NCBI GenBank assembly: GCA_964431735.1 | Contig: CAYSLJ010000164.1 | Coordinates: forward strand, 1-15,319 | Length of the DNA: 15,319 bases | Source: CALARM01 sp964431735 | GTDB taxonomy: Bacteria > Vulcanimicrobiota > SpSt-956 > JAKJGF01 | Direction of reading: 5' to 3' | Shown here: in pieces, positions 7,075 to 14,722 of the stretch | How positions within the stretch are numbered: position 1 is the stretch's first letter | Layout: each line of letters opens with the position of its first letter | Notes under the pieces: generated by a model | The model's database searches: none | Seen by the model: the letters and a program-made list of their open reading frames with translations, nothing else | What the model was told of the DNA's origin: nothing | Program-made: the position numbers and the translations under genes

Positions 7075-7731
7075 TTATGCCTGTTCGTAAACTGTACAAC
7101 CTTTGTGATAGCCATTGGGGCCGCCTACATATCCCTGCGGATGATAGTGAGTTTCGAGCCTTGCCATATATTTCTTTCCGTTTGCCTCGAAAGGAATTTC
7201 CGTTCCCATGGGCTGGTTAAGCAAGCTTTTTGCTTTTGCAGTCACTTCCGGCGGAATTTTACCTTTCATTGTTTTATACCCCGGAGGAGGTCCTGTTTTC
7301 TGTCCTGATTTTTTGCCCTGTATGGCTGTATCAGGAGTCTGCTGTACAGCAGGTGCCGGTGTTTGCTGCGCAGGAATCTGCTGTGCAGCAGGTGCTTCTG
7401 TGTCGGGTGTTTTTGCTGCAACAGCTCTGTCTGTATTCTGATTGGTTACGCCCCCGGGAGCACCACCCTGTGGACCTGTACCAATGAAATTTCCGATGTT
7501 ATCACCTAACATTGGAGTGAAGCCACCCATACCACCCATACCGGGCATACCGCCCATCATTGGCATAGTTCCTCCTCCACTCATCATCTGCATCATCTGC
7601 ATCATCATCTGCATCATCATCTGCATCATCTGTGATACCGGTGGCCTCTGTCCCATACCCATCAAGCCACCCATTCCAGATTGTGTATAGTAATTGTTCA
7701 TACCTGCTATATTAGAATTAAAACCAATCAT
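7075..7731 (-). CDS. Met/Gln/Gly-rich protein with a conserved-looking C-terminal domain
   Basis: I do not recognise this 218-residue protein. It begins with a Gly/Met/Asn segment, then a striking run of Met broken only by Gln (residues 35-50, MMQ/MMMQ repeats), Gly/Met-rich PMMGGMPGMGGMGG (57-70), a Pro/Gln/Ala-rich linker (108-136), and a C-terminal stretch (155-218) that looks globular: KGKIPPEVTAKAKSLLNQ, EIPFEANGKKYMARLETHYH and PNGYHKGCTVYEQA. His195, His197, His209 and Cys212 could bind a metal. It lacks signal peptide and membrane segments. Start ATG is behind AAAGGAG with 11-base spacing, as in paralogs A and B. Its low-complexity style links it to those two genes, but the domain order differs and no sigma-54-like site is visible upstream. 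Confidence 0.8.
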   Translation of the reverse strand: MIGFNSNIAGMNNYYTQSGMGGLMGMGQRPPVSQMMQMMMQMMMQMMQMMSGGGTMPMMGGMPGMGGMGGFTPMLGDNIGNFIGTGPQGGAPGGVTNQNTDRAVAAKTPDTEAPAAQQIPAQQTPAPAVQQTPDTAIQGKKSGQKTGPPPGYKTMKGKIPPEVTAKAKSLLNQPMGTEIPFEANGKKYMARLETHYHPQGYVGGPNGYHKGCTVYEQA

Positions 7732-7828
7732 AATGCTTTATTCTCCTTTATCATTTTTATTTTACTAATGTTACATTTACTTTATCACTTGTTTTTATAG
7801 AAATGTAAAGATACAGAATTAAAATTTC

Positions 7829-8092
7829 TTGTAAGCGTTCAGCTATCAGCAGTGAGCAGTCAGCTTTTATTAGAATTACATAGTAAATGTCATTACTGAG
7901 GTGAGTATAAATAATGCATATTTTATTCTCGTGACGCGTCACGCGTTACGCGTGACGGGAGGATGGAATTTATTACATGCTCATGCTCAGGTCATTAAAT
8001 ATTATTTTTTTATACTATTTATATAATCAGAGCTTGTAATCTTTAGCTGATAGCTAAATGCTGAACGCTTACAATTTTTTTATAAAAGCTGA
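7829..8092. repeat. Composite inverted repeat interrupted by another repeat
   Basis: TTGTAAGCGTTCAGC (7829-7843) is the exact reverse complement of GCTGAACGCTTACAA (8060-8074), AGCTATCAGC (7841-7850) of GCTGATAGCT (8046-8055), and TCAGCTTTTAT (7860-7870) of ATAAAAGCTGA (8082-8092). The arms enclose the dispersed palindromic repeat at 7892-8000. The left arm has the TCAGC/GCAGT short-word style of intergenic repeats seen in several bacterial groups. The right arm also folds on itself (TTTAGCT/AGCTAAA, 8042-8058). Confidence 0.75.
7892..8000. repeat. Dispersed palindromic repeat, copy 3
   Basis: Nearly identical to copy 2 (3884-3984), starting ATTACTGAGGTGAG and carrying the core GTGACGCGTCACGCGTTACG (7931-7950) followed by CGTGACGGGAGGATG. 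The core has one extra NACGCGT unit compared with copy 2. The right end is degenerate (CTCAGGTCATTAAAT where copy 2 has CTCAGATCAGTAAT). It has no coding capacity. Confidence 0.85.
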
Positions 8093-8296
8093 TTGTGTTT
8101 AAAAATGACAGATGGCTTTATATACAATGGAAAAATAAATTTATCACAGAATATTCAGAGTGAAAAGTGAAAAAATTGGATTTTATATACTATTCACTAA
8201 TTAATAGATTTACAAAATTAAGTGTAATTTCCAGTAAAATTAAAATTACCTGTCGTAACAAAACATTATCATAACGACTTTTTATATCGATAAATA

Positions 8297-8325
8297 TTGC
8301 TTTAATTTATCTTTTTCATTATAAT
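8297..8325 (+). promoter_or_regulatory. Sigma-70-type promoter of the nuoE-nuoF-fusion operon
   Basis: TTGCTT (8297-8302) and TATAAT (8320-8325) are separated by 17 bases, the preferred spacing, with a perfect -10. Transcription would begin near 8332, giving a leader of about 40 nt before the TTG start at 8372. Confidence 0.6.
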
Positions 8326-8371
8326 ATTATTTACTCGAAGCACAGAAATTATTTTTCAGGAGGTGCGTATA

Positions 8372-8851
8372 TTGGAGGTACAATTAAAAGAAAAATTTCC
8401 TGCATTTAATGTAGCGTTATGGGAATACAGCGGAGAGAACGGAACCCTCATACCGCTTCTTCAATCAGCACAGGATACATACGGGTATATACCTGAATCT
8501 GCCATTAATTATATAAGCAAAATAACAGGTATTCCTCCGGCAGACATATATGGAGTAGTAACCTTTTATGCACAATTTCGTCTTAAACCTATCGGAAAAT
8601 ATGTAATTAAAATATGTAACGGCACAGCCTGTCATGTAAATAATTCAAAGAAAATAAATGAAGCCATAGAGGAAGAACTCGGTATAAAATATGATGAGAC
8701 TACAGAAGACGGACTCTTTACATACCAATCCGTTGCCTGTCTTGGTTGCTGTTCCCTTTCACCTGTTATAATGATTAATAATGAAACCTACGGGAGATTG
8801 ACTCCTCAGAAAGTGAAGAAGATACTGAAAGATTATAAAAATTCAAAATAG
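8372..8851 (+). CDS. nuoE: NuoE/HydC-like thioredoxin-fold [2Fe-2S] subunit
   Basis: This is the small subunit that pairs with NuoF in NADH-oxidising modules of complex I, NAD-linked formate dehydrogenases and bifurcating hydrogenases, where its [2Fe-2S] cluster sits near the FMN. The product of 159 residues has the N-terminal helical segment with LIPLLQSAQDTYGYIPE and then the thioredoxin-like domain with the cluster ligands Cys-x4-Cys (CNGTAC) and Cys-x3-Cys (CLGCC), both intact. I chose TTG at 8372 because AGGAGG (8358-8363) is then well spaced. A GTG at 8363 overlaps that site and would add three residues. It is first in the operon, 23 bases before the NuoF-like gene. The neighbours (no quinone or proton-pumping subunits) suggest a HydC-like role in a soluble complex. 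Confidence 0.9.
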   Translation: MEVQLKEKFPAFNVALWEYSGENGTLIPLLQSAQDTYGYIPESAINYISKITGIPPADIYGVVTFYAQFRLKPIGKYVIKICNGTACHVNNSKKINEAIEEELGIKYDETTEDGLFTYQSVACLGCCSLSPVIMINNETYGRLTPQKVKKILKDYKNSK

Positions 8852-8874
8852 AAAAAAGGCGAGGTTTTAAATTT

Positions 8875-10641
8875 ATGAAGAAAATTACAGTAGGTATGGG
8901 TACCTGCGGTATCTCAGCAGGTGGTGAAAAGGTTTACAGTGCTTTAAAAGATGAAATAAAAAAATATAATCTGAATGTAGAACTTGCCGAAACAGGTTGT
9001 ATAGGCATGTGTTACAGAGAGGTACTTGTAGAAGTAAGTGACGAAAAAGAATGCCGTTATATTTACGGTGACATTACACCTGATAAAATAAATAAAATAA
9101 TAGAAGAACATATAATAAAAGATAATCCTGTCAATGAATGGCTTGTAAAAGGGCCTCTGTCACTTAAGGACGATTCATTTTTTAAAAAACAGAAAAGAAT
9201 AGTACTCAGAAACTGCGGTCTTATAAATCCAAATTCCATAGAAGAGTATATGGGATGTAACGGTTATAAAGCAATAGAAAAAGTTATAAGAGAATATTCT
9301 CCTGAAGAAGTTATAAATATAGTTGAAAAATCAGGTTTAAGAGGCAGAGGGGGCGGAGGATTTCTTACAGGCCTGAAGTGGAAATTCTGCCGTCAGGCAC
9401 AGGGAGAAAAAAAATATGTTATATGTAATGCAGATGAAGGAGATCCAGGAGCATTTATGGACAGAAGCGTCCTTGAAAGTGATCCTCATTCTGTAATTGA
9501 AGGAATGATAATCTGTGCCTGTGCCATAGGTTCTGATGAAGCCTATATATACGTTCGTGCAGAATACCCGAAAGCAATAGAAAGACTTAAAAAAGCAATA
9601 AAACAGGCTGAAGATAAAGGTTTCCTGGGAAAACATATATTCGGTTCAAATATGAATTTTAAAATAAAAATAAAAGAAGGAGCAGGAGCCTTTGTCTGCG
9701 GAGAAGAAACTGCCCTTATTGCATCCATAGAAGGAAGACGGGGCACACCCAGGTTCAGACCTCCTTTCCCGGCCAATAAAGGTCTCTGGGGAAAACCTAC
9801 AAATATAAATAATGTAGAAACTTTTGCCAATATACCATGGATAATATTAAACGGTGCAGATGCTTTTGCTTCTATGGGGACCGATAACAGCAAAGGTTCC
9901 AAGGTTTTTGCTCTGGCAGGCAAGATTGTCAGGGGAGGACTTGTAGAAGTTCCTATGGGTATAACAATAAAAGAAATAGTTCATGAAATTGGCGGCGGCA
10001 TCAAAGAAAATAAAAAATTTAAAGCCGTTCAGATGGGAGGACCTTCAGGAGGTTGTATCCCTGCCTCTATGGAAGACCTTCAGATTGATTATCAGCAAAT
10101 AAATAAAACAGGAGCAATTATGGGATCTGGTGGTCTTGTAGTAATGGATGAGACTACATGTATGGTTGATGTGGCAAAGTTTTTCCTTAATTTCACACAG
10201 AACGAATCATGCGGTAAATGTACCTTCTGCCGTATAGGAACAAAGAGAATGCTTGAAATTCTTGAAAGAATAACAGCTGGAAAAGGGAAAGAAGGAGATA
10301 TAGAAACACTTCTGGATATGGGGCAGAAAATAAAAGACAATACTCTTTGCGGTCTCGGGCAGACTGCTCCCAATCCTGTACTTACAACAATTAAATATTT
10401 CAGAGACGAATATGAAGCACATATAAAAGATAAAAAATGTCCTGTATCCAGTTGTTCTGCCCTCCTGAAATTTACTATTATTCCGGAAAAATGTACAGGC
10501 TGTACGGCCTGTTCCAGAGTCTGCCCTGCAAATGCAATTACAGGAGAAAAAAAGAAAGCTCATACGATTGAACAGGATAGTTGTATTAAATGCGGAAAAT
10601 GTTTTGATACCTGTAAGTTTGATGCTGTTCTTAAACAGTAA
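8875..10641 (+). CDS. nuoF: NuoF/HydB-like NADH-binding flavo-iron-sulfur subunit
   Basis: This subunit binds NAD(H) and FMN and passes electrons between them and iron-sulfur clusters. In the 588-residue product, residues 1-90 form a thioredoxin-like [2Fe-2S] domain (Cys11, Cys42, Cys46), as in HydB-type proteins. The FMN/NAD core follows, with RGRGGGGF (156-163), CNADEGDPGAF (184-194) and GAGAFVCGEETALI (269-282). The N3-type [4Fe-4S] ligands are ESCGKCTFCR (Cys446, 449, 452) plus Cys492. The C-terminus carries a two-cluster ferredoxin (Cys540-550 and Cys570-580). Complex I NuoF lacks both the N- and C-terminal extra domains. Their presence is typical of HydB of trimeric bifurcating hydrogenases and of relatives grouped as Bfu enzymes. 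Flavin-based electron bifurcation is therefore possible but not shown. Confidence 0.92.
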   Translation: MKKITVGMGTCGISAGGEKVYSALKDEIKKYNLNVELAETGCIGMCYREVLVEVSDEKECRYIYGDITPDKINKIIEEHIIKDNPVNEWLVKGPLSLKDDSFFKKQKRIVLRNCGLINPNSIEEYMGCNGYKAIEKVIREYSPEEVINIVEKSGLRGRGGGGFLTGLKWKFCRQAQGEKKYVICNADEGDPGAFMDRSVLESDPHSVIEGMIICACAIGSDEAYIYVRAEYPKAIERLKKAIKQAEDKGFLGKHIFGSNMNFKIKIKEGAGAFVCGEETALIASIEGRRGTPRFRPPFPANKGLWGKPTNINNVETFANIPWIILNGADAFASMGTDNSKGSKVFALAGKIVRGGLVEVPMGITIKEIVHEIGGGIKENKKFKAVQMGGPSGGCIPASMEDLQIDYQQINKTGAIMGSGGLVVMDETTCMVDVAKFFLNFTQNESCGKCTFCRIGTKRMLEILERITAGKGKEGDIETLLDMGQKIKDNTLCGLGQTAPNPVLTTIKYFRDEYEAHIKDKKCPVSSCSALLKFTIIPEKCTGCTACSRVCPANAITGEKKKAHTIEQDSCIKCGKCFDTCKFDAVLKQ

Positions 10642-10684
10642 TCTATTCAGATAGTCAGTTATACTTAAGTCTTTAAAATAGATT
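10640..10684 (+). other. Inverted repeat in the nuoF-fusion spacer
   Basis: AATCTATT (10640-10647) and AATAGATT (10677-10684) are perfect reverse complements around a 29-base loop, ending just before the Shine-Dalgarno CGGAGG (10686-10691) of the next gene. It could affect RNA stability or translation, but an eight-base AT-rich match could also be chance. Confidence 0.3.
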
Positions 10685-10699
10685 TCGGAGGTTCTCATA

Positions 10700-13600
10700 A
10701 TGAACACAGTAAAAATTACTATAAACGGTCAGGAAATAATTACGGAAAATAATAAAACTATTCTGGAGGTTGTAAGGGAACATAATATTGATGATATACC
10801 CCATCTTTGTTATGATCCAAAACTTCCTCCTTATGGCTCATGTTATCTCTGTGTCGTAGAAGTAGAAGGACTTAACAAACTTGTTCCATCCTGTTGTAAT
10901 CCTGTCAGTAACGGAATGGTTATACATACAAATAATGAAAGAATAAGAGATTCGAGAAAAATGGCACTGGAATTTCTCCTGTCCAATCATTATGCCGATT
11001 GTATCGGGCCATGTAAAAACACCTGCCCTGCAGGTGTTGATATACAGGGGTATATAGGGCTCATGTCTATGGGAAAATACAGAGAAGCAGTAAGACTCAT
11101 CAAAAAAAATAATCCTTTACCTCTCGTATGCGGTCGTGTATGTGTTAGGGAATGTGAATTATCATGCAGACGAAATAAAGTCGATGAGCCACTGGGAATT
11201 GATTATCTTAAAAGATATGCTTCCGATATAGATATGGAAGACCCCTGGATACCTGAAGTGCCTGAAAAGAACGGTAAAAAAGTTGCCGTAGTAGGAGGAG
11301 GACCTTCAGGTTTGACCTGTGCCTATTATCTTATTCTGAAAGGCTATGATGTAACAATATTTGAAAAACATGAGAGACCTGGTGGTATGTTACTGTGGGG
11401 TATTCCTGAATACAGACTTCCGAAAGACATACTTGCAAGAGAAATTAAATGGATTACAGATTTAGGGATAACAGTAAAAACAGGAACATCTATATGTAAA
11501 GATTTTACAATAGACAGTCTCTTTAAAGACGGTTTCAATGCGATATATCTTGCCCTGGGAGCACAGGGAGCCAATAAGATGAGAGTGCCTGAAGAGGATA
11601 GTACAGAAGAAGTGATTTCAGGTATTGATTTTCTATATAATTCACAATTTCCCGGTAAAAATTCCATTCATGGCACAGTAGTGGTGGTGGGGGGAGGAAA
11701 CACTGCCATTGATGCAGCAAGAACAGCTTTGAGATATGGTGCAAAAAAAGTTATCATACTTTACAGAAGAACGAGACAGGAAATGCCTGCCAATAATATG
11801 GAAATAGAAGCGGCCCTTCATGAAGGAATAGAAATAATATTTCTTTCTGCCCCCGTAAAGTTTGTAAAGGAAGAGGGAAGACTTAAAGGAATTGAATGTA
11901 TAAAAATGGGTCTGGGAGAACCTGATGCAAGCGGAAGAAAGAGACCCGTTCCCATAAGCGGTTCTGAATATATTCTCGATTGTGATTTTGTCATATCTGC
12001 CATAGGGCAGCAGGTAGAACTTGGCGGTCTTGAAAAAGATGAGAAATTGAAAATTACAAAATGGAATACAATATCTACAAATATGAATAGTTTCGAAACA
12101 TCAATACCGGGAGTATTTGCCGGAGGCGACGTGGCAACCGGTCCTGCAGTGGCGATTGATGCTATAGCACATGGACACATGGCGGCAGAATCGATAGATG
12201 AATATTTAAAAACCGACAAAGTTACACCTGTAAAGAAGGAATTTTTTAGTTCCAAAGATGTATTTGGCGATATACCTGAAAGTGAATTTACAGAATACGA
12301 GAAAATTAAAAGAGAGATTATGCCTGAATTGCCTCCTGAAGAAAGAATTAAAAATTTTGAAGAGGTGGAGTTAGGATACAGTCTGGAACAGGCAGAACAG
12401 GAAGCATCCAGATGTCTTACATGTGGCTGTTCAGCTCTTTTTGAGTGTAAACTGAAACAATATGCCATAGAATATGGGATAGATGTAACAAGATTTATAG
12501 GAGAAGTAAGAAAATATAAAGTAGATGGCCGCCATCCCTTTATAACCCTTGATCCGAATAAATGTATTTCCTGCGGGCGATGTGTGAGGACCTGCGCACA
12601 GATCCTTAATGTATCCGCTCTTGGCTTTGTATATAGAGGATTCAAATCTGTAGTAAAACCTGCCATGGAGAAAGAACTGCTTGAAACAGGATGTATAAGC
12701 TGCGGTAACTGTATATCTGCCTGTCCTACAGGAGCAATTACAGAAAAAAGTGCATTTAAAAAACCCGGGCCATGGGTAACAGAAAAAATTCCTTCTATAT
12801 GCAGTTTTTGTTCTTCCGGATGCAATCTGACCATTAATGCAGTCACAGAGGATATTTTTTCCGTAGAAAACGGAGAAGATAATACACATAACAGGGGTTA
12901 CCTCTGTGCGAAAGGGAGATTTGGGTATCGTTATCTCCTTGATAAAGGAAGACTTCTGAAACCGATGATCAGACATAATGGAACTCTCTCTGAATCGAAC
13001 TGGGATGAAGCTCTGAATATAGGAGCAGCGAAAATAAAACATATAATCGACACATATGGCCCTGAAACAGTGGCTATATTCGGTTCTCCTAAAATGTCCA
13101 ATGAAGAATTATATTTGCTACAGAAATTCGCAAGAGCAGGACTCAGAATAAATAATGTTCACACTTTTACCGGTATGTTACATGGTATTGAACAGGATAG
13201 TCTTGATGATTCTTCTGGCATTACTGCTTCTACTACTACTACTGATGTTCTTGAAAGATCAGATGTTATAGTTGTTATAAATTCAGATCTGACAGAAGAA
13301 AATCTGATAATGGAATTAAAAATAAAAGAGGCAGTAAACAAAGAAGTGAAACTTGTTATTATAAGTTCCTGTGATATACATCTGACAAAATATTCAACCC
13401 TCTACCTGGATTCCAGAAGGGGAACAAATGCTGTACTACTAAACGGTATTATGAATGAGTTAATTGAAAAAGGTAATATAGATAAAGACTTCATAAAAAG
13501 AGAAAATTTTGAAATCTTCAAACAGTCTATAAGTCAGTTCAATTTAGATTATACTTCCCGCATAACAGGAGTAGATAAAAATAAAATCCTTACAATGTGT

Positions 13601-14416
13601 GACTTTATGGGAAATAAAAATGTTACAGTAATTTATAATATTGACAGTCATAAAGAAAAAGCCAGGGGAGACCTTAAAGCTATCGGAAATCTCCTGATGG
13701 TTACAGGAAAAATCGGAATAGAAAAACACCTGATAATAGTAAGAGATTACTGTAATTCTGCAGGACTTATAGATATGGGTTTTATACCTCACTATTTACC
13801 CGGATATATAAAATATGGAGAAAGAGAGAAAATAAATAATCTTTCTAAAAAGTGGAATTTAAATTTACAGGAAATATTTAAACCGGTAGATCTGCTGAAG
13901 AAAATGAAAAATAATGAAATAAAGGCAGCGCTTATCTTCGGGGAAAATCCTTTATGTGAAGGTAAAAATATGGAATATATAAAAGGTCTGGAATTCTTAA
14001 TGGTTCATGATTATTTCATGACGGAAACTGCAGAAAAAGCAGATATAATTCTTCCTTCCTCCGGTTATATAGAAACAGAAGGAACTTTTACTTCCTGTGA
14101 CAGAAGGGTTCAGAAATTTAATAAAATATTTAATTCAAAAACGGGTCTTGAAAACTGGCAGGTTATAAAAAAATTGGCGGAAAAATTGAATATAGAGCTA
14201 AAATATGCATCACCTGATGATATATTCAATGAAATAAAGGAGATAAATATTTTATATAATAAAGAAAAAGTCTTGGAAAACACAGAGCTATATAAAATCG
14301 AGAAACCTGCTGTTTTCGAAATCGATATACATCCCTTTGAATCGACCAGATCGGAATACCTGGCAGATGAAGGATATTTCCGATTAAATGTAAGAAAAAA
14401 ATTATTAATTCTGTAA
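10700..14416 (+). CDS. Fusion: [2Fe-2S] ferredoxin + GltD/SfrB-like NADPH flavoprotein + molybdopterin-oxidoreductase (SfrA/NuoG/FdhA-like)
   Basis: This 1238-residue soluble redox protein has several modules. Residues 1-78 are a [2Fe-2S] ferredoxin (Cys37, 48, 51, 65/66). A GltD-type iron-sulfur domain follows, with Cys101-109 and Cys144-156. FAD binding is at VAVVGGGPSG (195-204), the second nucleotide site at VVVVGGGNTAIDAA (327-340) and FAD contact at GVFAGGDVATGPA (471-483), the layout of GltD, NfnB and Geobacter SfrB. Cys572-583 add another cluster, then two [4Fe-4S] sites (Cys622-632, Cys665-675). From Cys701-736 the chain is FdhA/NuoG-like. Leu827 stands where formate dehydrogenases have Cys/Sec (NNV...MLHG), and the C-terminal dinucleotide-binding domain is missing after about residue 1190. 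Formate oxidation is therefore unlikely. Together with NuoE/NuoF it probably links NAD(H), NADP(H) and low-potential carriers. ATG start behind CGGAGG (10686-10691). Confidence 0.85.
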   Translation: MNTVKITINGQEIITENNKTILEVVREHNIDDIPHLCYDPKLPPYGSCYLCVVEVEGLNKLVPSCCNPVSNGMVIHTNNERIRDSRKMALEFLLSNHYADCIGPCKNTCPAGVDIQGYIGLMSMGKYREAVRLIKKNNPLPLVCGRVCVRECELSCRRNKVDEPLGIDYLKRYASDIDMEDPWIPEVPEKNGKKVAVVGGGPSGLTCAYYLILKGYDVTIFEKHERPGGMLLWGIPEYRLPKDILAREIKWITDLGITVKTGTSICKDFTIDSLFKDGFNAIYLALGAQGANKMRVPEEDSTEEVISGIDFLYNSQFPGKNSIHGTVVVVGGGNTAIDAARTALRYGAKKVIILYRRTRQEMPANNMEIEAALHEGIEIIFLSAPVKFVKEEGRLKGIECIKMGLGEPDASGRKRPVPISGSEYILDCDFVISAIGQQVELGGLEKDEKLKITKWNTISTNMNSFETSIPGVFAGGDVATGPAVAIDAIAHGHMAAESIDEYLKTDKVTPVKKEFFSSKDVFGDIPESEFTEYEKIKREIMPELPPEERIKNFEEVELGYSLEQAEQEASRCLTCGCSALFECKLKQYAIEYGIDVTRFIGEVRKYKVDGRHPFITLDPNKCISCGRCVRTCAQILNVSALGFVYRGFKSVVKPAMEKELLETGCISCGNCISACPTGAITEKSAFKKPGPWVTEKIPSICSFCSSGCNLTINAVTEDIFSVENGEDNTHNRGYLCAKGRFGYRYLLDKGRLLKPMIRHNGTLSESNWDEALNIGAAKIKHIIDTYGPETVAIFGSPKMSNEELYLLQKFARAGLRINNVHTFTGMLHGIEQDSLDDSSGITASTTTTDVLERSDVIVVINSDLTEENLIMELKIKEAVNKEVKLVIISSCDIHLTKYSTLYLDSRRGTNAVLLNGIMNELIEKGNIDKDFIKRENFEIFKQSISQFNLDYTSRITGVDKNKILTMCDFMGNKNVTVIYNIDSHKEKARGDLKAIGNLLMVTGKIGIEKHLIIVRDYCNSAGLIDMGFIPHYLPGYIKYGEREKINNLSKKWNLNLQEIFKPVDLLKKMKNNEIKAALIFGENPLCEGKNMEYIKGLEFLMVHDYFMTETAEKADIILPSSGYIETEGTFTSCDRRVQKFNKIFNSKTGLENWQVIKKLAEKLNIELKYASPDDIFNEIKEINILYNKEKVLENTELYKIEKPAVFEIDIHPFESTRSEYLADEGYFRLNVRKKLLIL

Positions 14417-14612
14417 GAGGTTTCTAAGAGCGTGTCGGAAAATAATTTTAAATTAAAGAGGATAAATCGAATAATTAGTAAATAATTCTTAAATAGGAGA
14501 CCATTAAAAAGTGAGGGCTGAGTTTTTCTCTGTAAATTTTCATGCAAAATTGACCCCTGTAAAAAATATCTCTCCACGAATTCCACCTGAATTATTATTG
14601 TATATTAATCAA

Positions 14613-14652
14613 ATACGATATGTTATAATAACCATAGTTTTATATACGATAT
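14613..14652. repeat. Direct repeat ATACGATAT upstream of the recombinase remnant
   Basis: Two exact nine-base copies at 14613-14621 and 14644-14652, spaced 31 bases apart, about three helical turns. A TATAAT (14624-14629) lies between them. Such spacing suits a repressor or recombinase binding site of a lost element, although AT-rich matches can be chance. Confidence 0.35.
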
Positions 14653-14722
14653 AAGATACAGTACTTTAGAGTAAAAACAGTTTATTTTCACCTGTATCAT
14701 AAACGAAGGTTTGTGAAACATT

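Larger units (their letters stand above)
7732..8362. other. Intergenic region with nested repeats and the nuoE promoter
   Basis: 631 bases without a supported gene, between the divergent minus-strand Met-rich gene and nuoE. From left to right there is a spaced inverted repeat TTACATTT/AAATGTAA (7771-7778, 7801-7808) in the upstream region of the Met-rich gene, the outer repeat arms (7829-7870 and 8042-8092) around a dispersed repeat copy (7892-8000), an AT-rich stretch, and the sigma-70-type promoter at 8297-8325. Confidence 0.6.

Noticed and set aside
7442..7690. Plus-strand Pro/Ile-rich open frame
   Set aside because: It is the complement of the Met-rich repeat region of the minus-strand gene.
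3884..8000. CRISPR array
   Set aside because: Only two or three copies spaced by kilobases, with imperfect inverted ends and no regular spacers or cas genes.
11818..12846. 342-codon open frame on the minus strand
   Set aside because: It lies fully antisense to the fusion gene, whose domains are unmistakable; its protein has no recognisable motif.
10700..14416. Catalytic formate dehydrogenase
   Set aside because: No Cys or Sec (TGA) codon at the catalytic position and no C-terminal dinucleotide-binding domain; an accessory or NuoG/SfrA-like role fits better.
14110..14586. 158-codon minus-strand open frame across the end of the fusion gene
   Set aside because: It is mostly antisense to the real gene; the start lies in decayed DNA and the product is only AT-rich hydrophobic text.
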